DNA of 64,000 nt from a virus: positions 1 through 64,000 of IMG/VR virus record IMGVR_UViG_3300042691_015370; one strand, written 5' to 3'. Both the position numbers and the translations under genes were made by a program. Shown here in pieces: positions 56,250 to 64,000 of this stretch. Numbering within the stretch: the first letter of the stretch is position 1; each line of letters begins with the position of its first letter. Below the pieces are notes generated by a model. The model did not search any database and had not been told where the DNA came from. It saw only the letters and a program-made list of their open reading frames with translations.

Positions 56250-56653
56250 AGTGCTACTCCAACCTCTGGCTCATCCTTGAAGAACGAGTCCTGAACAACA
56301 TCCGGCTCTTTGTAATCAGTTGTCTCAATTGAAACCATTTCGATGTCACCCTCGTTGACACCAACTACCTTGATGCTCAACTGGTCGTACATCCACGCAG
56401 CCTTCTCGGGGTCGAGGGGGACAACCTTCTCCACCCGCAGAGCGTTGCTGCGCTTCAGGTCGCCGGTCTTCTTGACGTGCGAGAACTTGGGTGTCTCAAC
56501 ACGAGCGGTCACCATGAAGGTCACTAGATCATCGTTCGACATAGCAGCACCATTGGTGCGATCCAAGAAGAATGCTCCAGCGAATCGAGCCTCATAGAGA
56601 TCGACAAGCTCACCGTCGAAATACTCTGCTCCGTCTTTCAGTACCTTGCTCAT
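56246..56653 (-). CDS. Hypothetical protein
   Basis: A 135-residue protein with beta core (DLVTFMVTARVETPKFSHVK) and KVVPLDPEKAAWMYDQL. ATGA-coupled in the primase unit, suggesting a replication accessory role by position only. Confidence 0.65.
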   Translation of the reverse strand: MSKVLKDGAEYFDGELVDLYEARFAGAFFLDRTNGAAMSNDDLVTFMVTARVETPKFSHVKKTGDLKRSNALRVEKVVPLDPEKAAWMYDQLSIKVVGVNEGDIEMVSIETTDYKEPDVVQDSFFKDEPEVGVAL

Positions 56654-56880
56654 TGAACTTCAACCCTTTCATCAATAAGTGCTGCACACCAAAATGCACG
56701 ACCCTCAGGACCAATCACTCTGTGCGCTGTTGCTAGTGGATCACCATTTGGGTCCTTAAGGACAATGTTGTGATCAATTGCTTCAATAGTAAAACCGCAA
56801 CCAACAGTCTCAAACTTACTGAGGTTCTTCAGTAACCTTGAAATAGCCTTAGCTTCATCAGTCTTAATGTATGCTGTCAT
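56650..56880 (-). CDS. Hypothetical small protein
   Basis: Seventy-six residues (AKAISRLLKNLSKFETVGCG...), alpha/beta with a beta meander. ATGA-coupled to the primase-helicase. No family recognised. Confidence 0.6.
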   Translation of the reverse strand: MTAYIKTDEAKAISRLLKNLSKFETVGCGFTIEAIDHNIVLKDPNGDPLATAHRVIGPEGRAFWCAALIDERVEVQ

Positions 56881-58757
56881 AGGTTGACTCTTTCATCTCC
56901 GGTGAGGTATGCTCTAATAGCATCCTTGTAGTTCATGCCAGCAATCCAATACTGACGTTCACGCAAGGCTCTTTCATAGAACACTGGGTCACCCTTCGGG
57001 ACGATAGCCAGAGTCAGTGGTGCTGACTGAAGTACGCACATCGTGTTCACACCACCATCTCTTGACTTCGCCATCTTTAGGATCAATTCCTTCTTCTGAT
57101 CACCCTTTGTAATGATTCCCTCCTGTTCAGACTTACGCTGATCTGGATTCCATAGCACCAAGGAAACATCTGAGGTTTCCTCTACCGTGCCAGCACCACG
57201 ACCTTGATCCAGACGGACCTCAGACCCCATGTCGTTGCTACGGTTCGCCTGATGTGGTGCAAGGACAACGAGTTGGTGACGCTTAGCAATAGCCTTCAGT
57301 CCCATGATGGCTGAGGTGGTACGTGCGTACTCTTCCCCGCCGAACGATCTTGCGTAGTAACCCAAGTAATCGATCAGTACAAGATCAGGCTGATAGCCCG
57401 TTTCATATGCGTACTGCTCAATACACATCTCCAAAGCTTCTTCAGAGATGCGGTTCTCGTCAACGATGTAGAGGTTGTCTTTCCAATAGTTGACGGTATC
57501 TAGCGTAGTGACGCCGGGGTTGTAGAATGAATGGATGCGATGTGCTCGCTCAAACCATTCGTTACGCATCTGTTCCAACGACAGAAACAAGATCTTGATG
57601 TCAGGCTTTCGCATCCTCATACGATGCAAGATGTTCAAGCTGAACAGCGTCTTGCCCACGTTGGTGCGAGCCAACAGCGTGACGACCTGACCCGGCAACA
57701 AACCGTGTTGCATCTCGTTATCAATAGCGTCTATATTGAAACGCAAACCCTCAAGTGTTGGGTTACCCTCAAACTCCAGCCAGCGATCGAAAGCCTGAGC
57801 GGGAGAGATCAACAACCCACCCTGAGCCTTCGACATCAGAAAGTCGAAGTCTTCTCTCGTGTAGTTGTTGTCTACGAAAAGCTTACTTACATCGATCTTC
57901 TTTTGACCCGGCTTAGGATCAGGTAGCTGAACAACACGAGAACGAGGGCCGAGTGTGGTCGCAAGCTTTTCGGCAGCAGCTTTGCCGGTCGTGTCAGGGT
58001 CCAGCATTATGTAGATTCTCTTGGCATCTACAAGAAGCTCGGTCCACTCTGGCTTCCACATCTTTTCGCCCGGAATACCACAGGCGTTGTAACCAAGCAT
58101 CTGCAACACGGCGGCATCAAACTCACCGGCTGCAACAACCACAGAATCTTCCCCACGCACAGCATCTTCACCATAGATACGTGCGCTACTCCCCGGCAGC
58201 GACAGGTACTTACCGTCCATGTCCTTGCCACGGATCGCTACAGGCCGACCAAATGAGAAGTATGGGATGACGATCTTGTGTCGCAGGAAGTCGTCACCAA
58301 CATAGTTGACCAGCCCTTGAGCCTGAATATCCTCAAGAGCAAAGCCTGAAGCCAGCAGGTGTGTCAGGAGGCCAGTACTGTCAGCCCAGCCAAGCTTCAT
58401 TTCCTTGATCTTCTCGTGGGTGAGTCCACGTTTCTCGGTAAGATAGTTGTATGCCTCAACGTTTTCGAACAACTGCTCGGCATAAAACTCAACCGCAACC
58501 CGCATCATTGTCACATCATTAGGTGACTTGATTGGATCATCACCGAAGTGCTTGCGGATAGCGTTCAGGCCACCCTTTGCCCCACATAGGTGACAGTAGT
58601 GCGCTCCATACATCTCAGACTCAGGATCAGCCTGAATGTAGAGTCGTCCCCGCTTTGATTCATCTTCGTTACAGTACCAACAATGTGTGTAAATGTTTCC
58701 GTCAGGTGCAGCCTTGATATGTAGGTCTTTGGACTCTAGATACTCAACAAGCTCCAT
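56877..58757 (-). CDS. Primase-helicase fusion (T7 gp4-like)
   Basis: A 626-residue fusion. N-terminal zinc-binding module with C26, C29, C55, C58 (CWYC ... CHLCGAKGG); TOPRIM primase core with GEFD (211-214) and DPDTTGKA (253-260); linker; DnaB-family RecA fold with Walker A ARTNVGKT (363-370), LSLEQ (392-396), LIDYLGYYA and the H4-like APHQANRS. It should unwind the fork and lay down primers for DnaE. Organisation equals T7 gp4 rather than separate DnaG and DnaB. Confidence 0.93.
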   Translation of the reverse strand: MELVEYLESKDLHIKAAPDGNIYTHCWYCNEDESKRGRLYIQADPESEMYGAHYCHLCGAKGGLNAIRKHFGDDPIKSPNDVTMMRVAVEFYAEQLFENVEAYNYLTEKRGLTHEKIKEMKLGWADSTGLLTHLLASGFALEDIQAQGLVNYVGDDFLRHKIVIPYFSFGRPVAIRGKDMDGKYLSLPGSSARIYGEDAVRGEDSVVVAAGEFDAAVLQMLGYNACGIPGEKMWKPEWTELLVDAKRIYIMLDPDTTGKAAAEKLATTLGPRSRVVQLPDPKPGQKKIDVSKLFVDNNYTREDFDFLMSKAQGGLLISPAQAFDRWLEFEGNPTLEGLRFNIDAIDNEMQHGLLPGQVVTLLARTNVGKTLFSLNILHRMRMRKPDIKILFLSLEQMRNEWFERAHRIHSFYNPGVTTLDTVNYWKDNLYIVDENRISEEALEMCIEQYAYETGYQPDLVLIDYLGYYARSFGGEEYARTTSAIMGLKAIAKRHQLVVLAPHQANRSNDMGSEVRLDQGRGAGTVEETSDVSLVLWNPDQRKSEQEGIITKGDQKKELILKMAKSRDGGVNTMCVLQSAPLTLAIVPKGDPVFYERALRERQYWIAGMNYKDAIRAYLTGDERVNL

Positions 58758-58791
58758 GTATACCTATTTCTTCACTTGTAAACCAATAAAG

Positions 58792-58864
58792 CTCTGGGGG
58801 GAGGACTTGAACCTCCAACCTGCGCATTAACAGTGCGATGCTCTGCCGATTGAGCTACCCCAGA
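58792..58864 (-). tRNA. tRNA-Asn(GTT)
   Basis: Acceptor TCTGGGG/CCCCAGA, D-arm GCTC...GAGC, anticodon loop CTGTTAA on a CGCA/TGCG stem, T-arm GGAGG-TTCAAGT-CCTCC. No CCA encoded. It lies 35 bases before the primase-helicase start and is probably cut out of that mRNA leader. Confidence 0.92.
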
Positions 58865-58869
58865 ATCGT

Positions 58870-58932
58870 GCAGCAGTTGGGATTTGCACCCAACAGAGTC
58901 CAGTACCACCCCCTATTTACGAGGGAGGCTGC
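58870..58932 (-). tRNA. tRNA-like element without D-arm
   Basis: Five bases upstream of tRNA-Asn. GCAGC/GCTGC closes the element; one hairpin TCCCT-CGTAAAT-AGGGG has a 7-base loop like an anticodon arm but lacks U33; a T-arm-like hairpin GTTGGG-TGCAAAT-CCCAAC has G where psi-55 should be. Either a decayed tRNA or a non-decoding tRNA mimic. Confidence 0.4.
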
Positions 58933-59125
58933 CAACTCTCCAAGCTAGGAGCCGCTTGTGCGCCCGCTATCCAAACCTTTAGCGGTCGCATGAGGTAGTT
59001 CTCATCCTCAACGTATGTATACATGCAGATCAGAGCGAGTCATGAAATGCTACGTCTTTAAGAGGATCGCTTGGACCTCATCCCCTTCACCCACCACTGA
59101 GAAGTACGTGGTGGTCAGGGAGAAC
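58933..59125 (-). other. Noncoding leader with hairpins and ATGTATACAT palindrome
   Basis: No convincing gene. Contains a GCG-x-CCGCT/AGCGG-x-CGC hairpin near 58971-58999, TGAGG/CCTCA, the 10-bp palindrome ATGTATACAT near 59020 (operator candidate) and CCACCAC/GTGGTGG at 59091-59114 just past the end of the upstream gene. Confidence 0.4.
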
Positions 59126-59359
59126 TCAACCCTTGACGGGCTTCAGGCGAGTCAGGCGGTACTGAGCAGACCGACCATTGCGGCGCATCTGAATCTGGTA
59201 GCCCTCGGCACGAAGCTCACGAAGACGACGCAGACCCTCCTTACCACCAACGTTCTCGCTGGAAATCATTGAGCCATCAACCCAATCATTGCCTGAACGC
59301 TTAGCCTGAGCGAGAAAGTCATATACCCGCTGCTTGCGTGAAATAGTATCAGTGTTCAC
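59126..59359 (-). CDS. Small winged-helix DNA-binding protein
   Basis: Seventy-seven residues. SRKQRVYDFLAQAKRSGNDW, then GKEGLRRLRELRAEGYQIQM as recognition helix and a basic wing (RRNGRSAQYRLTRLKPVKG). Typical of replication-linked winged-helix proteins in phages. Possibly binds the palindrome just downstream (inference). Confidence 0.72.
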   Translation of the reverse strand: MNTDTISRKQRVYDFLAQAKRSGNDWVDGSMISSENVGGKEGLRRLRELRAEGYQIQMRRNGRSAQYRLTRLKPVKG

Positions 59360-59377
59360 CTATATCTCCTTTGCCCC

Positions 59378-59890
59378 TCAGAAGGGGTCCTCTTCACCAG
59401 CAATGATCTGCTGACGACTTGTCGTAGGCGCTGCGGTTGCATCAGCAGTGGGACGTGCTCGACGTACCTCACCAACAGACTCACCCTTAGTGCCATCCTT
59501 CTTGTTGTAGTTCTTCACCGTCACCCGGCACTTCTGACCAACCAGATGCTCGGAGTCGAACTCGTAGTCATCGGGGAAAGTCTCAACACCCATGATGGCC
59601 TGTGCCCAAAGACGCAGGCGGCAATTGCCCTCATACCACAGGGCCTGAGCGTTACCCCAAATCTTACGGTTCTTGTAGTCACCATCAAGAACCTTGAACT
59701 GGAAGTTGAACTCGTGGGTAGCTTCGATGTTGTACTTGCTACGAAAGCTCTCATCGATAGCACGAAGCGTGACCTTCTCTACCTCAACGTTGAGGACAGT
59801 TGGATCACCGAAGTCATCAACCTCTGGAATGGGGTCAAATGCCTTCTCTGCGGGCTTGAAGTCCCGTGCTGATGCTGGAATACCTGCCAT
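59378..59890 (-). CDS. ssDNA-binding-like protein
   Basis: A 170-residue protein. OB-fold-like beta core (HEFNFQFKVLDGDYKNRKIW; LVGQKCRVTVKNYNKKDGTK), a disordered Ala/Thr/Pro tail and the C terminus AGEEDPF, which copies the acidic-Pro-Phe tip by which SSB proteins recruit partners. Lies between the winged-helix and Sak4-like genes. Not a classic SSB sequence, so this is a structural inference. Confidence 0.75.
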   Translation of the reverse strand: MAGIPASARDFKPAEKAFDPIPEVDDFGDPTVLNVEVEKVTLRAIDESFRSKYNIEATHEFNFQFKVLDGDYKNRKIWGNAQALWYEGNCRLRLWAQAIMGVETFPDDYEFDSEHLVGQKCRVTVKNYNKKDGTKGESVGEVRRARPTADATAAPTTSRQQIIAGEEDPF

Positions 59891-59911
59891 TTTGTTTACC
59901 TATACCTTCTA

Positions 59912-60901
59912 CTATTGTGTTTTCTTGAAGCAGTGTGAGCACAACGTCTTTTGAACTTTGATCTTCGAAAGATCTGCCCACGTTTTTTCATCGAACTCTT
60001 CACCGCAGCCTTCGCATACGTAGTTGTTCGACTGAGGGTCCTGCGTACCCTCGTTCTCAACGACTGGCTGTGGAATCTCCACAACTTGTGTCTCAGATTC
60101 TGTTAATTTTACCGCACTCACATGGCTGCAAATGTTAAGGACGATCCCCTCGTCCACAGGGAAGCTCAGCGGCAAGGAGCCGGTCTTGTCATTCGGCCAC
60201 GGCAGCATGGAAGTCGGGGCGAAGTGCAGCACCCGCTGAACCTCTGGCACGGCCTCTGTCGTTATCGTGATTTGATCGGTGTTTCCGTCAAGGATCTCGA
60301 CCGCAAGATCATCAATCAACTCATCGGGTAGCTGACGATAGGCGGCAAGGTATGCAGAAATGTCCACATAGCCGTGAATGCCGGTCACAAATGATCCACC
60401 GAGTGCTGGCTGAAGTACAGAGAAATTATCACCGTAGGCCACATCCTTGGTGCGGGCCAATACAACTAGGTTGACATCTAGTTGTTTGAAGCCTGTGAAG
60501 ATGGAGTGGAATCGATCAGCGATCCAACCCCAGTCACTTGCCTTGGTTTCTTGTCTGCCTTCGTTCTTGACGTGCTCTAAGATGAGCAAACGCTGTAGTT
60601 CATCAACCGTATCGATGACTAGCGTTTCAACCTTGCGCCCGAACAGTTCCTCTCGCTCAGCGGCTGGTCGATCCAGTGCCTTCTTAAGAAGAAACAAATC
60701 CTTCAGGGTGCTGACGTTGACGAAGGGGACGCTACCGATTTGACCAAGTGTTGTCAAATCGCCGCCAGAGCAGGCGAACAGCGGATCGGGAAACCGGGTG
60801 CCCAGATGCGTCTTGCCGCTCCCAGCGTGGCCCACAACGAGCATTCTGAGACGGTTCGGGAACTCGTCGGCACCCGAAATGTGTAGGTCAAATTGTTCCA
60901 T
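59912..60901 (-). CDS. Sak4-like RecA-fold ATPase with C-terminal zinc ribbon
   Basis: A 329-residue protein. Walker A GHAGSGKTH (24-32), PLFACSGGDLTTL, Walker B ETLVIDTVDELQ, and ARTKDV sensor region identify the AAA_24/Sak4 single-strand annealing recombinases. A C-terminal CEGCGEEFDEKTW ... LCSHCFKK adds a zinc ribbon. Sak4 proteins work with phage SSB, which is encoded next to it. Confidence 0.87.
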   Translation of the reverse strand: MEQFDLHISGADEFPNRLRMLVVGHAGSGKTHLGTRFPDPLFACSGGDLTTLGQIGSVPFVNVSTLKDLFLLKKALDRPAAEREELFGRKVETLVIDTVDELQRLLILEHVKNEGRQETKASDWGWIADRFHSIFTGFKQLDVNLVVLARTKDVAYGDNFSVLQPALGGSFVTGIHGYVDISAYLAAYRQLPDELIDDLAVEILDGNTDQITITTEAVPEVQRVLHFAPTSMLPWPNDKTGSLPLSFPVDEGIVLNICSHVSAVKLTESETQVVEIPQPVVENEGTQDPQSNNYVCEGCGEEFDEKTWADLSKIKVQKTLCSHCFKKTQ

Positions 60902-61097
60902 CGTTACCTCTTACAATATTGATATGAATACTATTACCGACCAAGATGACTGAACGATCACCGAACATGCTCGTCAACTTGTCGGCAATGCCCTTTAGTT
61001 GTTCGTATGGTGCCTGTGGATCATCAATATGCACAATCAACTTGTCATCAGGTCCAACAACACCAATACTATTGAGTATTACCTCTTCATCCATCAT
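60888..61097 (-). CDS. Hypothetical small protein
   Basis: Sixty-nine residues from MMDEEVILNSIGVVGPDDKL behind AAAGG. Beta-alpha-beta with VHIDDPQAPYEQLKGIADKL, ferredoxin-like. Overlaps exonuclease and Sak4 genes. Function unknown. Confidence 0.6.
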   Translation of the reverse strand: MMDEEVILNSIGVVGPDDKLIVHIDDPQAPYEQLKGIADKLTSMFGDRSVILVGNSIHINIVRGNDGTI

Positions 61098-62934
61098 GTA
61101 CCTTTGCTTCTGGTGGTGAATAAATAGGACATATGTCGCTATAGGAACAGATGCCACAGGTGTCTCCAGAGATATCTGGAACATAGACGTCAAGCTCAAC
61201 TGCTTTAGCAATCTGATCTAGACAGAACAACATGCGGTCATAATCTTGTTGTGACCTTGCACCTACAGGATATTCCTTGGCGTTTCTGAGGTCATACCAT
61301 ACTCCGACTATCTCATGGTCCTTGTACTGCTCGTACAACTCTTCACCATTGGCAAAGCCTTTGTACTTTTCCTTCTCTGGCTCATAACCGCACCAAAACT
61401 GCTTCTGCTGAACAGCGTATGTGTAGGCGCTGTTGCCAGTGAAATATACCGTACCATTGCGCCTAGCTAGCCAAGTGCCATTACTAGTAGTCGGGCACCA
61501 TACTTTGCCAGTATATGTGACTATAGATTGCTTCTTTTTTGAAGGTATAAAGTTAGAGCGTCCCTCTTTAAGAACGAGAGTCCATATATCAGAATCTGCA
61601 TAAACACCTTTCCCGCCAAGCTTACGATGAGATAAACTAGTTCTGATGCCAGCTAGTTGACACGCAATGGCGAAGGCATCCAACCGAGAACGCAGAGACT
61701 GTGTAATGGTCCTTACTCCCGTAGGTCCTTTGTGACCATCGGCACGGATAGATACATCAATAAACAACCGAAGCTGATCCTCGGTTAAAGAGGTAATAAA
61801 ATCAGAGGACAAAACCTTGTCTTGCAAATCTTCAAAGGCCACATAAAGCTCAAGTGAGGCTGTTCTATTCAAGTAGAACCTGTTGGCGTCATCAGCGGGA
61901 ACAACTCGCCACGCCGGAAATGGCAGAGACTGCCTTCCATTCCTCATGCATTCTGATGGTGGTCCCCATAAGCTTTCAAGAGTTTTGTATATATCCTCAT
62001 AATCCGAGCCACTCTTTTGCGCTAAGGACAATGACCCGCCAGCCCTAACGTGACCCTCAGTCCAAAACCAACCAACCAAAGCAACAAAGTCATCATCATA
62101 TTTAGCAGTATCTGGCAGATTTGAAACCCTACGTCCACACGGAATCGAATCACGGCTAGTTAGGGCATCTGAGGTTACTACTCGCTTTTCTTTCCTCCAG
62201 CTACCACGAGATGAGATGGTATGATTAACGTACCATCTGTGATTCTTGGTCGTTAAAGAAGAGTGCGACAAACCCTCAATTGATACAAGCTCTTGATCAA
62301 TAGCATCAAAGACATTCACACTAAGGGCAGGTTGCCACTCCGCTAGGTCAGTTTCTGCATTGTAGGTAAGAACATCCTCGCCCTCAACAACATCTTGGTA
62401 CGTTTTCCAGCCTCTACGGGTCAAAATTTGGGTTTCGCTATCAGCGCAGAACTGGATGTCGAAGCCTAAGTTCGTTTTGTTGGGCCGCTGACCAGTCTTG
62501 AGGTCCACTACCTTCAGTTGCTTGGAACCTTTGACTGTTTCAAGGATGTCTACAATCCCAGAAAGTTGATGGTCACCAATGTCAACACAGAACCTGTGCT
62601 CTGTGGCGATCACCTCACGCTCAACCCACTTGCAGTTCTCGTGATACTCACGAATGAACTTCAGCCCACGTTCCCGATAGTCCTCATGTGAGGTTCTTGG
62701 AAAATAGAACTTCGGCTCAATGTCGAACTCTTCTGGGTTGTCCCAAGCATACAGGAAAGAATGCTCTGCATCCTCAAGCTTCTTTGTGTTGTTGTAGATC
62801 TCCAGAGCCATATGCACAGCAGTACCAAAAGAGGCAGCAGCATTCTGAATCTGTGGCCGTTGCTCTACATAATTGAATCGCCACTGCAAGCTGCAATTCA
62901 TGAAGGAACGGATCATAGATGGGCTAAACTTCAT
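61087..62934 (-). CDS. Cas4/RecB-type exonuclease interrupted by an intein
   Basis: A 615-residue precursor. Exteins (residues 1-162 and 502-615) make a 276-residue PD-(D/E)XK nuclease: RSFMNCSLQWRFNYVEQ, D129 in SGIVDI, DLKTG (D144, K146), and the QxxxY motif IQF-SAYTYA. A Cas4/AddB-like 4Fe-4S cluster is formed by C14 and the C-terminal CGICSYSDIC. It should degrade one strand at DNA ends to feed Sak4 or RecA. The intein splits the QxxxY motif, so splicing is required for activity. Confidence 0.9.
   Translation of the reverse strand: MKFSPSMIRSFMNCSLQWRFNYVEQRPQIQNAAASFGTAVHMALEIYNNTKKLEDAEHSFLYAWDNPEEFDIEPKFYFPRTSHEDYRERGLKFIREYHENCKWVEREVIATEHRFCVDIGDHQLSGIVDILETVKGSKQLKVVDLKTGQRPNKTNLGFDIQFCADSETQILTRRGWKTYQDVVEGEDVLTYNAETDLAEWQPALSVNVFDAIDQELVSIEGLSHSSLTTKNHRWYVNHTISSRGSWRKEKRVVTSDALTSRDSIPCGRRVSNLPDTAKYDDDFVALVGWFWTEGHVRAGGSLSLAQKSGSDYEDIYKTLESLWGPPSECMRNGRQSLPFPAWRVVPADDANRFYLNRTASLELYVAFEDLQDKVLSSDFITSLTEDQLRLFIDVSIRADGHKGPTGVRTITQSLRSRLDAFAIACQLAGIRTSLSHRKLGGKGVYADSDIWTLVLKEGRSNFIPSKKKQSIVTYTGKVWCPTTSNGTWLARRNGTVYFTGNSAYTYAVQQKQFWCGYEPEKEKYKGFANGEELYEQYKDHEIVGVWYDLRNAKEYPVGARSQQDYDRMLFCLDQIAKAVELDVYVPDISGDTCGICSYSDICPIYSPPEAKVHDG
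61432..62448 (-). mobile_element. Intein with LAGLIDADG homing endonuclease
   Basis: Residues 163-501 (339 aa). Block A CADSETQILTRRGWKTYQDV starts with the nucleophile Cys; block B is LTTKNHRW (T, H); the endonuclease has two LAGLIDADG-like helices, ALVGWFWTEGH and LFIDVSIRADG, each with an acidic residue; block F/G ends VYFTGN before Ser. The penultimate His is Gly, as in a minority of inteins. The nuclease looks intact. Confidence 0.9.
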
Positions 62935-63164
62935 TCACACCCCGCTAAGAAAAGAATCTCTACATCATTCAATTCAAGTTCCTTTGCAATCTTCACGAAC
63001 GTATCGACTGGTGGTTTTGAGCCACCGCTTTCAATCTTAGAGATGTAAGATGGAGACAGGCCACAGGCAGTAGACAGGGAACGAGCAGAGATGCCCTTCT
63101 CCGTTCTCATCAACTTAAGGACCGCACTAAAGGGCAGACCTGTTGCCTTAGCAAAGTCAATCAT
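62931..63164 (-). CDS. XRE-family helix-turn-helix regulator
   Basis: Seventy-seven residues from MIDFAKATGLPFSAVLKLMR. GISARSLSTACGLSPSYISK followed by IESGGSKPPVDTFVKIAKEL is a full HTH_XRE domain. It overlaps the exonuclease start (ATGA), so it may autoregulate the replication unit or tune recombination genes. No tail for peptide or metal sensing. Confidence 0.87.
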   Translation of the reverse strand: MIDFAKATGLPFSAVLKLMRTEKGISARSLSTACGLSPSYISKIESGGSKPPVDTFVKIAKELELNDVEILFLAGCE

Positions 63165-63583
63165 TTCACCAGAACCTTGGCACAGCCCAGACACTCCCAG
63201 CCTTGTGAGTCTTCTTTATAGACACCACCATAAACCGATAGGTGCGGACACTCTTCCACGAAATTGAACTTATCTGGTAACTTGTTCAAACCCTTCATGG
63301 GAGCCATGAAATACTCTCCCACATTGATCATAAGATCAGCACGAATCCAACCAATCAGTACGCCATTGTCAATACCGAGGACCATTATATCGGCATATGG
63401 AGCGCCAGTATGTAGCATCGAACCGTGAATTTCACCATAAGCTGGAGCCACTTTGTGACCCGTATTATCGGTCAGGATCACACCCTCGTTGCAAAAATCA
63501 TCAACCTGCAAATTGACGCAATACTTGTTCACGAACGAGTCGATAACTTTTCTTTGGTTCGGATCGGTGTTGATGTTACGCAC
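63161..63583 (-). CDS. Hypothetical protein with C-terminal Cys/His site
   Basis: A 140-residue protein, GTG start. Beta-rich core (GAPYADIMVLGIDNGVLIGW; RADLMINVGEYFMAPMKGLN) and a C-terminal zinc-like end (EECPHLSVYGG ... WECLGCAKVL). Resembles phage proteins with KVAPxYGEIHG (recalled). Coupled by ATGA to the regulator. Confidence 0.65.
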   Translation of the reverse strand: MRNINTDPNQRKVIDSFVNKYCVNLQVDDFCNEGVILTDNTGHKVAPAYGEIHGSMLHTGAPYADIMVLGIDNGVLIGWIRADLMINVGEYFMAPMKGLNKLPDKFNFVEECPHLSVYGGVYKEDSQGWECLGCAKVLVK

Positions 63584-63908
63584 TCGGCAATTTTACCAGA
63601 TCCGCTCCAGTGACAGGAGTTAAGGCTTCGATGTGGCGTCCGAGAAATCTCCCGGCAGCGCCGACTGGCTCAAATCTTCTCACAAAAGGAGGAAAGAAAA
63701 AGTCAAACAAGTGGAAGGTGAGCAGTAGCCACATGAAGATTACCGGCCAGCGACGCACTGGATGCTGTAGGGCATACCTAAAGGCTGAAGACATCGTGTA
63801 GTAGTCACACTTGCCACGATGCTCTTGTATAACCAGCATTGAGTCCATAACAAGCACATAGATAGTTAACCCGGCCCAAGCATAACCGGCAGGACGTAGC
63901 TGAGCCAT
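63576..63908 (-). CDS. Membrane protein, DUF7427-like
   Basis: A 110-residue protein with two hydrophobic helices (YAWAGLTIYVLVMDSMLVIQ and WPVIFMWLLLTFHLFDFFFP) around an LS-AF-x-x-A-x-x-HP motif (MSSAFRYALQHPVRRWPV). This layout is what I recall for the actinophage family DUF7427, of unknown role. Confidence 0.65.
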   Translation of the reverse strand: MAQLRPAGYAWAGLTIYVLVMDSMLVIQEHRGKCDYYTMSSAFRYALQHPVRRWPVIFMWLLLTFHLFDFFFPPFVRRFEPVGAAGRFLGRHIEALTPVTGADLVKLPSA

Positions 63909-64000
63909 CAGATCATACCAACCTTCCAGCCCCCCAAACTTCCTGCACGGAACTGATAATCATAGATGCGTGGGTATGACCAATCAGGACCATGCGGTTC
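63908..64000 (-). CDS. 3' part of a gene cut by the window end
   Basis: The last 30 codons read EPHGPDWSYPRIYDYQFRAG and then SLGGWKVGMI and TGA, in a TGATG overlap with the membrane-protein gene. Start lies beyond the window. Function unknown. Confidence 0.55.
   Translation of the reverse strand, partial: EPHGPDWSYPRIYDYQFRAGSLGGWKVGMI

Noticed and set aside
58900-59005. 24-codon frame on the - strand (MRPLKVWIAGAQAAPSLESW...) in the tRNA leader
   Set aside because: No ribosome binding site and it overlaps clear RNA stems; too short to claim, although a leader peptide cannot be excluded.
1-64000. Integrase, attachment site or CRISPR array
   Set aside because: No tyrosine or serine recombinase motifs and no regularly spaced repeats were found in any frame, so lysogeny functions cannot be claimed.

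Overview
The window looks like the early and replication half of a large tailed bacteriophage of an actinobacterium. Three WhiB-type iron-sulfur regulators (otherwise known from Actinobacteria and their phages), a Ku-like end-binding protein, actinophage-type conserved small proteins and very dense overlapping small genes point there. No terminase, capsid, portal, tail-tube or integrase gene is visible, so structural genes and any integration module lie outside or are absent. The host genus cannot be read from the sequence.

Layout. (1) 1-9,960, + strand: about 35 mostly tiny acidic genes joined by ATGA, GTGA or TAATG stop/start overlaps; many carry CxxC zinc knuckles. (2) 10-14.3 kb, +: an HNH endonuclease, lipoproteins and small membrane proteins, tRNA-Arg(TCT), tRNA-Tyr(GTA), tRNA-Leu(CAA), a strongly folded 72-base element and a tRNA-like element without a D-arm. 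(3) 14.3-21.4 kb, +: small genes, a macro-domain protein, a deaminase that needs a frameshift or odd start, and rIIA/rIIB-like genes closed by a terminator. (4) 21.5-35.4 kb, +: new promoters, a RuvB-like ATPase, HNH, Ku-like protein, a structured RNA, WhiB, NusG, ATP-dependent DNA ligase and a MoxR/VWA pair. (5) 35.4-36.4 kb: two membrane-protein genes inserted on the - strand. (6) 36.4-44.2 kb, +: second WhiB, a folded noncoding stretch, a lysozyme-like lipoprotein behind an attenuator-like leader, terminators, and small genes including three divergent members of one family. (7) 44.2-64 kb, - strand: RecA, a full-length bacterial-type DnaE polymerase, small genes, a clan GH-A-like glycosidase, a dATP/dGTP diphosphohydrolase-like protein, third WhiB, a T7 gp4-like primase-helicase, tRNA-Asn(GTT) and a second tRNA-like element, an SSB-like protein, a Sak4-like ATPase and a Cas4/RecB-type exonuclease interrupted by an intein.

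How it fits together: the - strand block supplies a nearly self-sufficient replication and recombination set (primase-helicase, DnaE, SSB-like protein, Sak4-like ATPase, RecA, exonuclease). The + block adds end protection and joining (Ku, ligase), branch migration (RuvB), transcription control (NusG, WhiB), nucleotide and ADP-ribose metabolism, and many probable host-takeover proteins. The least explained signals are a zinc-knuckle gene with no ordinary start codon, the MoxR/VWA pair with its followers, several compact multi-stem RNAs, and two D-arm-less tRNA-like elements.
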